A stretch of DNA of 64,000 nucleotides from contig JAITLQ010000005.1 in assembly GCA_031277795.1 (NCBI GenBank), positions 124,001 through 188,000 on the forward strand, given 5' to 3'. This DNA is from Arthrobacter sp. (GTDB lineage Bacteria > Actinomycetota > Actinomycetes > Actinomycetales > Micrococcaceae). Numbering within the stretch: the stretch's first letter is position 1; each line of letters begins with the position of its first letter. Position numbers and translations under genes: made by a program. Positions 42,072 to 50,151 of the stretch are shown here, piece after piece. Below the pieces are notes generated by a model. The model did no database searches, was not told the DNA's origin, and was given only the letters and a program-made list of their open reading frames with translations.

Positions 42072-42380
42072 GCGGGTGGCGGCGGCGCGGTGGCGTCGGA
42101 GCGGGGCGGTGAGGCCAGACGGTGGCGGTCCCGCCAGCGCGTGGCGCCTCGCACACGCCCGGGCCCGGACGGGACGCCGCACGGCCCGACGGCGGCTAGC
42201 CCGCCGGGTGCCTCGCGGCACCCAAGGTGCCCTTCGCCACCCGCGCCACCGCGCGACGTCGGGCGCTGATAGACTTGACGACGGTGCGCACTGCAGTCCG
42301 CGGTTGTGCCACCCCTCTTGTCTCCCCGCGAGGGCGAGGGAAGGGTCAAACACGCGGTACAACTCATGAGGAGTTACATC
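41902..42380. other. Gene-less region before rpsO
   Basis: No supported gene in these 479 bases. The left part is repeat copy B; the middle is GC-rich without clear structure; the right part holds a -10-like TAGACT (42270-42275) and the rpsO leader with its ribosome site. Confidence 0.6.
42270..42275 (+). promoter_or_regulatory. -10 element of rpsO
   Basis: TAGACT, 105 nt upstream of the rpsO ATG, leaving a leader long enough for S15 autoregulation. No clear -35. Confidence 0.45.
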
Positions 42381-42650
42381 ATGGCTCTTGATCAGGCGAT
42401 CAAGCAGGAAATCATGAAGGAATACGCCACCCACGAGGGTGACACCGGTTCGCCGGAGGTGCAGATTGCTGTGCTTTCGCGCCGTATTTCCGACCTCACG
42501 GAGCACCTGAAGACGCACAAGCATGACCACCACACCCGCCGCGGCCTGATGGCCCTGGTTGGTCGTCGTCGTCGCATGCTTGGCTACCTCAAGGACACGA
42601 ACATCGAGCGTTACCGCTCGCTGATCGAGCGTCTGGGCCTGCGCCGCTGA
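42381..42650 (+). CDS. rpsO: 30S ribosomal protein S15
   Basis: 89 residues, standard length. The family core is complete: [37 protein letters not shown] and the [10 protein letters not shown] end. ATG 42381 has TGAGGAGTTAC before it. Followed by pnp as in most bacteria, with a 302-nt structured leader between. Confidence 0.97.
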   Translation: MALDQAIKQEIMKEYATHEGDTGSPEVQIAVLSRRISDLTEHLKTHKHDHHTRRGLMALVGRRRRMLGYLKDTNIERYRSLIERLGLRR

Positions 42651-42952
42651 TTGCGTCCGTGGGGCGGCACTTCCCTGTGGGAGTGTCGCCTCGCGTCGTA
42701 TCCGGGATCGTCGTGAGACGATTTCACTGAGGGCGAGAGCCCTCGCCGGGACCAGCTGGTCCCACCACTCAACATCGGCCACGGAGGCCGGGCGCACCAC
42801 ACGCTTGTGGTCCTCGGTAGTGGCCTTCGGTTCCGCCCCTCGTCGCCCCCTGAAGGCGGCGAGGAGAGCGAGCACCGCGGGCCTCGATCGAGCACCAGCG
42901 AGCGGTCAGTGCCCGCGTCCCTCCCGTGCCACGAACAGAAATGGAGGCACCC
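42651..42952 (+). promoter_or_regulatory. Structured rpsO-pnp intergenic leader
   Basis: No gene, but four hairpins: one with G-T pairs around 42662-42691; GAGGGC-GAGA-GCCCTC at 42729-42744; the full palindrome GGGACCAGCTGGTCCC at 42748-42763; and a 10-bp stem with one G-T pair at 42838-42847/42855-42864. Such structure fits an intrinsic terminator after rpsO and an RNase-sensitive, autoregulated pnp leader as known in E. coli; the role here is inferred. Confidence 0.55.
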
Positions 42953-45190
42953 GTGTCGGGTACCGAACTTCAGTTTGCCGAGGCAGTGATCGACAACGGC
43001 CGTTTCGGCCAGCGCGTCATTCGCTTCGAGACGGGCCGCCTGGCCAAGCAGGCCGCCGGCTCCGCCATGGTTTTCCTGGACGATGACACGTCCATGCTCT
43101 CGGCCACCACGGCCGGCAAGCACCCCCGCGAGGGCTTCGACTTCTTCCCACTGACGGTGGACGTCGAGGAGCGCATGTATGCCGCGGGCAAGATCCCCGG
43201 CTCCTTCTTCCGCCGCGAGGGTCGCCCCTCCACCGAGGCCATCCTGGCCTGCCGCCTCATGGACCGCCCGCTGCGCCCCGCCTTCGTGAAGGGCCTGCGC
43301 AACGAGGTCCAGGTCGTCGTGATGATCACGTCGATGAACCCGGATGACTACTACGACGTCGTGGCGATCAACGCCTCCTCGATGTCCACCCAGCTCTCCG
43401 GCCTGCCGTTCTCCGGCCCCATCGGCGGCGTCCGCGTTGCCCTGGTCGACGACGGCAACGGCGCCCAGTGGGTCGCCTTCCCCACGAAGACCCAGCTGGA
43501 GCAGGCCGTCTTCAACATGGTCGTGGCCGGCCGCATCGCCGGTGACGACGTCGCGATCATGATGGTGGAGGCCGGCGCGACCGACCACGCCTGGGACCTG
43601 ATCAAGAACCAGGGCGCCGTGGCCCCGACCGAAGAGGTCGTCGCCGAGGGCCTCGAGGCCGCCAAGCCCTTCATCAAGGTGCTCGTCGAGGCCCAGGCCG
43701 ATCTGGCCGCCCGCGCCGCCAAGCCGCTGCGCGAGTTCCCGATCTTCAAGGACTACCAGGACGACGCCTACGAGGCCGTCGCCGCCGTGGCCACCGAGAA
43801 GCTCGCCGGCATCTACCAGATCGCCGACAAGCAGGAGCGCGACAACGCCGCCGACGAGCTCAAGGCCGAGGTCCTCGGCAAGCTCGCCGTCGAGGGCGCC
43901 GAGTTCGAGGGCCGCGAGGGAGAGATCTCCAAGGCCTTCGGTTCGCTGACCAAGCACATCGTGCGCCAGCGCATCCTGACGGAGCAGATCCGCATCGACG
44001 GCCGCGGCCTGACGGACATCCGTCGACTCATGGCCGAGGTCGAGGTGCTGCCGCGCGTGCACGGCTCCGCGATCTTCGAGCGCGGCGAGACCCAGATCAT
44101 GGGTGTCACCACGCTGAACATGCTCAAGATGGAACAGCAGATCGACTCCCTCTCCCCGGAGAAGTCGAAGCGCTACATCCACCACTACAACTTCCCGCCG
44201 TTCTCCACGGGCGAGACCGGCCGCGTGGGTTCGCCCAAGCGCCGCGAGATCGGCCACGGCGCCCTCGCCGAGCGTGCGCTGGTGCCGGTGCTGCCCTCCC
44301 GCGAGGAGTTCCCCTACGCCATCCGCCAGGTCTCCGAGGCCCTCGGCTCCAACGGCTCGACCTCCATGGGCTCCGTCTGCGCCTCGACCCTGTCGATGTA
44401 CAACGCCGGCGTGCCGCTGAAGGCCCCCGTGGCCGGCATTGCCATGGGCCTGGTCACCGATGAGGTGGACGGCCAGACCCGCTACGCGGCCCTCACCGAC
44501 ATCCTCGGTGCCGAGGACGCCATGGGCGACATGGACTTCAAGGTCGCCGGTACCTCCGAGTTCGTGACGGCCATCCAGCTGGACACCAAGCTCGACGGCA
44601 TCCCGGCCTCCGTGCTGGCCGCCGCGCTCAAGCAGGCCCGCGAGGCCCGCCTGCACATCCTGGACGTTATCACCTCGGCGATCGACGGCCCGGACGAGAT
44701 GTCCCCGTTTGCCCCGCGCATCATCTCCGTGAAGATCCCCGTGGACAAGATCGGCGAGGTCATCGGCCCCAAGGGCAAGATGATCAACCAGATCCAGGAG
44801 GACACCGGCGCGGACATCTCCATCGAGGACGATGGCACCGTGCTGATCGGTGCCACCTCCGGCGAGGCCGCCGAGGCCGCCCGCTCCGCCGTCAACGCCA
44901 TCGCGAACCCGCAGGTTCCCGAGGTGGGCGAGCGCTACCTGGGCACCGTCGTGAAGCTGACCACCTTCGGTGCATTCGTTTCGCTGACCCCGGGCAAGGA
45001 CGGCCTGCTGCACATCTCCGAGCTGCGCAAGCTCAACGGTGGCAAGCGCGTCGACGACGTCGAGGATGTCCTCGGCGTGGGCCAGAAGGTCCAGGTGGAG
45101 ATCACCAAGGTCGATGATCGCGGGAAGCTGTCGCTCGCCCCGGTCGTGGCCGAGGACGAGGCCGCCGAGTCCGAGGGTTCCGAGGACTGA
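42953..45190 (+). CDS. pnp: Polyribonucleotide nucleotidyltransferase (PNPase)
   Basis: 745-residue 3'-5' phosphorolytic exoribonuclease, also the poly(G/A)-synthesising guanosine pentaphosphate synthetase type in Actinobacteria. First RNase PH domain ([27 protein letters not shown]), second RNase PH domain ([44 protein letters not shown]), KH domain with [13 protein letters not shown], and C-terminal S1 domain. I chose GTG 42953 because TGGAGG ends 5 nt before it; frames from 42926 or 42941 lack a site. Confidence 0.96.
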   Translation: MSGTELQFAEAVIDNGRFGQRVIRFETGRLAKQAAGSAMVFLDDDTSMLSATTAGKHPREGFDFFPLTVDVEERMYAAGKIPGSFFRREGRPSTEAILACRLMDRPLRPAFVKGLRNEVQVVVMITSMNPDDYYDVVAINASSMSTQLSGLPFSGPIGGVRVALVDDGNGAQWVAFPTKTQLEQAVFNMVVAGRIAGDDVAIMMVEAGATDHAWDLIKNQGAVAPTEEVVAEGLEAAKPFIKVLVEAQADLAARAAKPLREFPIFKDYQDDAYEAVAAVATEKLAGIYQIADKQERDNAADELKAEVLGKLAVEGAEFEGREGEISKAFGSLTKHIVRQRILTEQIRIDGRGLTDIRRLMAEVEVLPRVHGSAIFERGETQIMGVTTLNMLKMEQQIDSLSPEKSKRYIHHYNFPPFSTGETGRVGSPKRREIGHGALAERALVPVLPSREEFPYAIRQVSEALGSNGSTSMGSVCASTLSMYNAGVPLKAPVAGIAMGLVTDEVDGQTRYAALTDILGAEDAMGDMDFKVAGTSEFVTAIQLDTKLDGIPASVLAAALKQAREARLHILDVITSAIDGPDEMSPFAPRIISVKIPVDKIGEVIGPKGKMINQIQEDTGADISIEDDGTVLIGATSGEAAEAARSAVNAIANPQVPEVGERYLGTVVKLTTFGAFVSLTPGKDGLLHISELRKLNGGKRVDDVEDVLGVGQKVQVEITKVDDRGKLSLAPVVAEDEAAESEGSED

Positions 45191-45191
45191 T

Positions 45192-46574
45192 ATGGCGGTG
45201 ATCCCTCTGCCCTTGACCGGCATCGGGACACCCCAGACCGCAGAGCGCGCCCCCGAAGGGGGGCGCGCTCTTGCGCACTCTGGCGTGACCCAGGAGGTGC
45301 TCCTCCACGAGGACGGCGCGCGCGTCATGCGCTCCGTCCTCCCCGGCGGCGTGCGCGTGCTCACCGAGTCGATGCCGGGCGCCCTCTCGGCGTCGGTCGG
45401 CTTCTGGGTGGGCGTGGGTTCCCGCGACGAGGAACCCGGCATGCACGGCTCCACCCACTTCCTGGAGCACCTGCTCTTCAAGGGCACCTCGACGCGCTCG
45501 GCGCTGGAGATCGCGCTCGCCTTCGACGAGGTCGGCGGCGAGTCGAACGCAGCGACGGCCAAGGAGTCGACGTGCTACTACGCGCGGGTGCTCGGGACCG
45601 ATCTGCCCATGGCGATCGCGACCATCGGCGACATGGTGACCTCGGCGCGGATCTCCGATACGGATCTGGAGCAGGAGCGCGGGGTCATTCTCGAGGAGCT
45701 CGCGATGGACGCCGATGATCCGACGGACGTGGCGCACGAGCGCTTCGTCCAGCTGGTCATGGGGGAGCACCCGCTCGGCCGCCCCATCGGCGGCACGCCG
45801 GAGGACATCAAGGCCACCGAGGCCGAGGCGGTGCGCGAGCACTACCGCAAGCACTACACGTCGGACACCCTCGTGGTGACCGCGGCGGGCGCCGTCGATC
45901 ACACGCAGGTGTGCGAAGCGGTCATGCAGGCGCTGCACGACGGCGGGTGGGAGCTTGAGGTGGGCGCCGAGCCTTCGGCGCGGCGCGTCCAGGCGCCGGT
46001 GGCCGTCACGCCGGTGACGGGCGAGCACGTGGTGCGGCGCGACGTCGAACAGGCCAACATCCTGCTCGGCTGCCCCGGCCTGGTGGCCACCGACGAGCGC
46101 CGCTACGCGCTCTCGGTGCTCAACACGGTGCTGGGCGGCGGCATGTCCTCGCGCCTGTTCCAGCGCGTGCGCGAGCAGCGGGGCCTGGCGTACTCGACGT
46201 ACTCCTTCTCCGGTTCGTACACGGACGCCGGCTACTTCGGGCTCTACGCCGGGTGTTCCCCGGCCAAGGCGCGCGAGGTGCTGGATCTGCTCGGCGAGCA
46301 GCTCGACGAGCTGGCGCGCGACGGCATCACGGAGCACGAGCACCGCGTGGCGCTCGGAGCGCTCTCCGGCGGGCGCGTGCTCTCCGGTGAGGACGCCGGT
46401 GCACGCATGTCGCGCCTGGGCGGCGCCGAGCTCATCACAGGCGAGTACCACGACCTGGACGAGACGCTGCGGCGCATCCGCGCCGTGACGCGCGAGGAGG
46501 TCCACGCCGTGGCCCGCGAGCTGGCCTCGCGGCCGCGCACCGCGGTGATCGTGGGACCGTTCGACTCGATCTGA
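45192..46574 (+). CDS. M16 family zinc metallopeptidase (pitrilysin, PepR/YmxG type)
   Basis: Up to 460 residues. Inverted zinc motif HFLEH (H89, E92, H93) with the distal Glu in ILEELAMDADDP, the GGGMSSRLF segment and R/Y substrate motif RGLAYSTYS are all present. Always next to pnp in Actinobacteria (mycobacterial PepR). The first ~45 residues are not conserved and contain a perfect terminator hairpin at DNA level; GAGG six bases before ATG 45192 supports that start and coupling to pnp, but GTG 45285 would place the start after the hairpin. Exact start therefore uncertain. Confidence 0.9.
   Translation: MAVIPLPLTGIGTPQTAERAPEGGRALAHSGVTQEVLLHEDGARVMRSVLPGGVRVLTESMPGALSASVGFWVGVGSRDEEPGMHGSTHFLEHLLFKGTSTRSALEIALAFDEVGGESNAATAKESTCYYARVLGTDLPMAIATIGDMVTSARISDTDLEQERGVILEELAMDADDPTDVAHERFVQLVMGEHPLGRPIGGTPEDIKATEAEAVREHYRKHYTSDTLVVTAAGAVDHTQVCEAVMQALHDGGWELEVGAEPSARRVQAPVAVTPVTGEHVVRRDVEQANILLGCPGLVATDERRYALSVLNTVLGGGMSSRLFQRVREQRGLAYSTYSFSGSYTDAGYFGLYAGCSPAKAREVLDLLGEQLDELARDGITEHEHRVALGALSGGRVLSGEDAGARMSRLGGAELITGEYHDLDETLRRIRAVTREEVHAVARELASRPRTAVIVGPFDSI
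45243..45270 (+). terminator. Terminator-like hairpin inside the annotated pitrilysin N-terminus
   Basis: Perfect 12-bp stem (45243-45254 and 45259-45270) with a GAAG tetraloop followed by TTG, 53 nt after the pnp stop. It would end pnp transcripts or attenuate the peptidase gene. Confidence 0.65.
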
Positions 46575-46601
46575 GTCGCGGCGCGCCACGCGGGCGTGCG
46601 G

Positions 46602-46630
46602 GGAGGGGCGGATCGTTGATCCGCCCCTCC
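46602..46630 (+). terminator. Terminator after the pitrilysin gene
   Basis: Perfect 13-bp arms (46602-46614 and 46618-46630) with a GTT loop, 28 nt after the stop. Confidence 0.8.
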
Positions 46631-46673
46631 TGCGTTGTCCCGCAGCGCCGCGGGGCCGTGCCAGGATGGGGGC

Positions 46674-48092
46674 ATGGAGGCGGAAAGCCCGGGACTCGAG
46701 GCGTACGACGACGCCCGCTTGCGTGAGTGGGCCAGGCACCACGGCGCGGAATGCGCCGCGCTGCTCGGTGCCTCGGTGGCGGGCGGGGCCAACTACGACC
46801 CCCGCGCGGCCCGGCGGATCATGGCCGGCTCCGCCGACCCGGCGGCCGCCGCCTTTGCCACCGCCTTGGCCGACCTGCAAGCGGCACGCAACCGGGCCGA
46901 CGTCGGGCAGGTGGCCGCGCTCTGGGATGCCGTGCCCGCAGCCCAGCGGGCGGCGTGGGCCGTGCGGTACCCCGGCGTGGTGGGTTCGCTCAACGGCGCC
47001 GATTTCGCCTCGCGGGTGCGGGCCAATGTGCTCGTGGTCGCGGGGCTCTTGTGCGTCCTGGAGGCCGAGCTGGCCGCCGCGGAGGCGGTGGCCGGCCCAC
47101 TTCCCGTGTTGCCCGTCGGGCTCGGCCTGCGCGCCGTGGTGCGCGGGGCGTGGGAGGGCTGGCGCTGGGGGCGGCGCGCGGGGGTGCGGGCGGTGCAGGT
47201 GAGCCGGCAGATCGCCGGATTCCGCGAGGCCGTGCGCCGGGCGGATGTGCCCATTCGCGTGTTGTACGCCTCCACGGCGCGGGACGGGCGCTTCGTTGCC
47301 CTGTCCGGGGAGGTGGGTCCCTTGACGCGCACCGTGGCCGTGGTGGTGCCCGGAACGCTGACGTACGGCAACCACATGGTCATGAACCTGGGGCGGCTGG
47401 ACGATGTCGACGGGCGGGCCGTGGAGCCGGCGAGCGCCGTTGGCGTGTACTGGCAGGGGTGCGAGTTCCCGCGCTTCATCACCGACAACGCCGACCGGCG
47501 CTTCAACCAGGCGGCGCGGGAGAAGCTCGCGGCGTTCGATGCGGCGCTTGACCTCGAATGCGCGCGCGGTGTCGAGGCGGCGCGCGCCGCCGGGCTGCCG
47601 GGGGAGGCCCCGGTGCAGACGTACATCGGGCACAGCTACGGGGCCAGCGCGATCGGCTCGGCCGAGGCGCGGGCCGAGGGGCTCACGCTGGATCGGATGG
47701 TGTACGCCGGGGCGCCGGGGACGGGCTACAAGGTGCAGGTCCCGGCGGACACGGTCAACGCCGCAGCCGAGCGCTACGCGCTGGTGGCTCCCGTCGACTG
47801 GAAGCCGTGGCTCGGCGGGGCGCTCTACGGAGGCGCCATGGGCGGGGATCCGGTGCGCGAGATGGGGGCCGAGCTGCTGGAGACGGGCTTCCTCGACCAC
47901 GAGCGCCGCCAGCGCCGCCTGCTCAACCACAACGACTACCTCCGCGGCGGGTCCACGGCGGCACTGAACATTCGCGCCGTCGTGCTGGGGAGGAAGACCC
48001 TGCCCGCCGTCTTGCGGCGGCCGTGGCCGCTGGGGCGCATGTCCGATCGGAAGCTGCGCCGGCGGATTGACGGGCTGAGGCTGCCGGGTTGA
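46674..48092 (+). CDS. DUF1023-type alpha/beta hydrolase
   Basis: 472 residues. The N-terminal ~150 residues are helical and include the family phrase VAALWDAVPAAQRAAWAVRYPGVVGSLNG shortened here as PGVVGSLNG with R and N nearby. The C-terminal part is an alpha/beta hydrolase with VVVPGTLTYGNH, the nucleophile elbow GHSYGAS, and an MVYAGAPGTG strand. DUF1023 proteins are common in Actinobacteria and often carry WXG100-like or secreted N-termini; no signal peptide is seen here. CAGGAT lies 6-8 nt before the ATG, so it may be leaderless. The stop overlaps the next gene (TTGA). Confidence 0.8.
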   Translation: MEAESPGLEAYDDARLREWARHHGAECAALLGASVAGGANYDPRAARRIMAGSADPAAAAFATALADLQAARNRADVGQVAALWDAVPAAQRAAWAVRYPGVVGSLNGADFASRVRANVLVVAGLLCVLEAELAAAEAVAGPLPVLPVGLGLRAVVRGAWEGWRWGRRAGVRAVQVSRQIAGFREAVRRADVPIRVLYASTARDGRFVALSGEVGPLTRTVAVVVPGTLTYGNHMVMNLGRLDDVDGRAVEPASAVGVYWQGCEFPRFITDNADRRFNQAAREKLAAFDAALDLECARGVEAARAAGLPGEAPVQTYIGHSYGASAIGSAEARAEGLTLDRMVYAGAPGTGYKVQVPADTVNAAAERYALVAPVDWKPWLGGALYGGAMGGDPVREMGAELLETGFLDHERRQRRLLNHNDYLRGGSTAALNIRAVVLGRKTLPAVLRRPWPLGRMSDRKLRRRIDGLRLPG

Positions 48093-49159
48093 GCGGGCTC
48101 GAGGTGCTGCCCTGCGTTGCGGGTTCTGTCCGTTCCGTTCACTCGGAGCCGGGCGGGCGGGGTGTGCTTGTGAGGCGAAGGGCCCTTCTTGAGTCGTGCT
48201 TGTGCCTGGACGGGGCGCGGCTCAGCACGGTGTTGGAGGTCGAGGACGACGGCTTGGTGAGCTGTGAGGGAAGAGGACGGCCGGTGCCTGCGAGCGCCGG
48301 TCGTCCAGTCGCGGGGTTCGCTCAGTGGTGGGATGCACAGTGGCAGGAACGGGCCTACCGAACGCACACGGGCGATTTGCCAGGGGAAGAGCGGTATTTT
48401 CCCGGCGGGTGGGTTCCCCTCTTCACCTGTCCGTGCGGTGATCCCTGGTGTTTGTATACCGGGGTCAAGCAGAGCGTGGACGACGGCGTGGTGACCTGGC
48501 ATGAGGCCCGCACGGTCCAGTACGGCGACACGGAGGTGGTGGGGCGCTTCGGTCGCAGGCGTGGCGCCTCGCAGTGGGAACCGCCCGTGCTGCACGAGAA
48601 CCTGCTGCCTCGGCCGGTGAGCGTGCGCCAGCACGAGCTGAAGCGGCTCCTGGATCAGGCCGCGCTGGCTCGGCCTGAGTGGGAAGACGGGGAACGGCAG
48701 GGGGTGCCGGTGTGGGCCATCGCGGGTGTCCCGGCGACCGCTGTCAGCGGCGTCTCGTGGCTGCGTGGCTGGGACCGGCCCGCGTGGAGTGCCGCACGCA
48801 CGGCGTACTCGCGCTGGGGGGACGGTCTGGCGGAACGACTCGACAGCATCCTGGCGGAGCACGATCCGTTGCGCCTGCGGGCGTCCGGTCTGGTCGACGC
48901 CGAGAGCTACGCGGGCGTCTCGGAGGATCTCGAGGTGTTGATGCCGCCGTCGGCCTTGGCGCAGCATGCCGCACCCCTGCTCGCGGACTACTTCGCTCAG
49001 GTGTGGGGGCTGAAGGCGGCCTCCGACAGCCTGAGCCGAGTGGGAGAGGCCGTGCTGGGTGCCTTCGGTGGGGCCTCCGACGCGGAGGGATGGGAGTCGA
49101 CGCGCCGACCGTCGCCGCTGCGCCGGTGGCGTCCCGGCCGGAGAACCGACCGGGACTAG
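48089..49159 (+). CDS. Unrecognised protein with CxCGxxxC motif
   Basis: Up to 356 residues, not recognised. A compact motif FTCPCGDPWCLYTG near residue 112 has three closely spaced cysteines, followed by a conserved-looking TWHEARTV strand; with a fourth ligand it could bind zinc. The rest is Trp-rich and mostly helical at the C-terminus, ending in a basic tail. No signal peptide or membrane helix. The TTG start overlaps the hydrolase stop by 3 bases, so the two genes are coupled. A partner or immunity role for the hydrolase is possible but unproven; a later start is also possible. Confidence 0.62.
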   Translation: MSGLEVLPCVAGSVRSVHSEPGGRGVLVRRRALLESCLCLDGARLSTVLEVEDDGLVSCEGRGRPVPASAGRPVAGFAQWWDAQWQERAYRTHTGDLPGEERYFPGGWVPLFTCPCGDPWCLYTGVKQSVDDGVVTWHEARTVQYGDTEVVGRFGRRRGASQWEPPVLHENLLPRPVSVRQHELKRLLDQAALARPEWEDGERQGVPVWAIAGVPATAVSGVSWLRGWDRPAWSAARTAYSRWGDGLAERLDSILAEHDPLRLRASGLVDAESYAGVSEDLEVLMPPSALAQHAAPLLADYFAQVWGLKAASDSLSRVGEAVLGAFGGASDAEGWESTRRPSPLRRWRPGRRTDRD

Positions 49160-49203
49160 CAGCCCAAGTGCCTCGGCCGGGGGTGGCGCCCGAGCCGGCT
49201 CCG

Positions 49204-49351
49204 TGCGTCGTCGTGCGGCGGGCGGTTCCCGCCCGACGTCTCCGGCATTGGCTGACGGGTCGACGGCGGGTCGAGCCGGGGTGACCCGGCACCCACCCTC
49301 GGCGCGCGCCCGGCGCGCCCATGCGTCGTCGTGCGACGGGCGGTTCCCGCC
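49204..49351. repeat. Pair of 30-bp direct repeats before luxS
   Basis: Two near-identical 30-bp units (49204-49233 and 49322-49351, one difference) each hold the small hairpin GGGCGGTTCCCGCC. They frame a GC-rich stretch between the Cys-motif gene and luxS. Origin unknown. Confidence 0.6.
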
Positions 49352-49367
49352 CTCTGCCTCGCGGCAC

Positions 49368-49373
49368 TAGCCT
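49368..49373 (+). promoter_or_regulatory. -10 element of luxS
   Basis: TAGCCT, 69 nt upstream of the luxS ATG, right after the second direct repeat. Confidence 0.4.
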
Positions 49374-49442
49374 GGGGGAAGACGCCCCGGCGCCCCCGCG
49401 CCGTCGGGCCTTTTCACTTTCTTTGAAACGAGGCGAGGCATC

Positions 49443-49934
49443 ATGGCCGAGAAGGTCGATATGGCAGAGGTCGAGAGCTTCACGCTGGATCACACAGCGG
49501 TGAAGGCGCCGTACGTGCGCCTGATTGCGGTGGAGCACGGGCCGCAGGGCGGCGTGATCTCCAACTTCGACGTGCGGCTCGTGCAGCCGAATCACGACTC
49601 GATCGAGACGGGCGGGTTGCACACGATCGAGCACCTGCTCGCCGGGCTGCTGCGAACACGCCTGGACGGCGTGATCGATTGCTCGCCGTTCGGCTGCCGC
49701 ACCGGTTTCCACCTCATCACGTGGGGCGAGCCCTCCGTTGACGATGTGGCCGCCGCGGTGAAGGCGTCGCTGGCCGAGATTGCCGAGAACGTGACGTGGG
49801 AGGACGTCCCGGGCACCACGGCGTTCTCGTGCGGCAACTACAAGGATCATTCGCTGCACTCGGCCAAGGCGTGGAGCGCGCAGATTCTCGCCGAGGGAAT
49901 CTCCGTTGACGCGTTCGAGCGACGCGTGATCTGA
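49443..49934 (+). CDS. luxS: S-ribosylhomocysteine lyase
   Basis: 163 residues. Splits S-ribosylhomocysteine to homocysteine and DPD, the precursor of autoinducer-2, in the activated methyl cycle. The metal site HTIEHLLAG gives H60 and H64 with E63; the third ligand is the Cys in [11 protein letters not shown] and the catalytic Cys lies in [11 protein letters not shown]. Start ATG 49443 follows ACGAGGCATC. The Pfs nucleosidase that makes its substrate is not in the window. Confidence 0.95.
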   Translation: MAEKVDMAEVESFTLDHTAVKAPYVRLIAVEHGPQGGVISNFDVRLVQPNHDSIETGGLHTIEHLLAGLLRTRLDGVIDCSPFGCRTGFHLITWGEPSVDDVAAAVKASLAEIAENVTWEDVPGTTAFSCGNYKDHSLHSAKAWSAQILAEGISVDAFERRVI

Positions 49935-49963
49935 GGCGTTCCGCGCTGAGTAGTTCTTTGTGA

Positions 49964-49986
49964 GGGCCCCGGGTTTCCCGGGGCCC
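49964..49986 (+). terminator. Terminator after luxS
   Basis: Perfect 10-bp stem GGGCCCCGGG/CCCGGGGCCC with TTT loop, followed by TTTC, 29 nt after the stop. Confidence 0.88.
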
Positions 49987-50068
49987 TTTCTGCTGTGTTG
50001 GTCCTGCCGTGGCGTCTTTCCCCCACAGGCCCGAGTTGTCCACAAATTCAAGTATCTCGTATCAAACT

Positions 50069-50098
50069 ATCGAAAGTGTATTCGATTTTGAGTAGACT
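50069..50098 (+). promoter_or_regulatory. AT-rich promoter/operator before the HNH gene
   Basis: ATCGAA (50069-50074) and TTCGAT (50081-50086) form a 6-bp inverted repeat with 6-nt spacer just before a -10-like TAGACT (50093-50098). The surrounding 50 bases are much richer in A and T than anything nearby. Confidence 0.5.
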
Positions 50099-50151
50099 GG
50101 GGGCCTGAATCGGAACGGGGACTTCGGTCGTAGTGCGGGGTGGTGAGCGGC

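Noticed and set aside
41155-42156. Short minus-strand frames starting MLFLPNARVFLAGYA or similar in both structured repeats
   Set aside because: They are translations of the repeat DNA itself, identical in both copies because the DNA is; such spurious proteins are common wherever such repeats occur.
42611-48967. Long minus-strand frames (983, 942 and 343 codons) opposite pnp, the peptidase, the DUF1023 gene and the Cys-motif gene
   Set aside because: Shadows of codon bias; no ribosome sites, no family motifs, and the plus-strand genes are clear.
49160-49442. A SAM or SAH riboswitch before luxS
   Set aside because: The region holds direct repeats with small stems but no arrangement matching known SAM/SAH aptamers that I could fold by eye.
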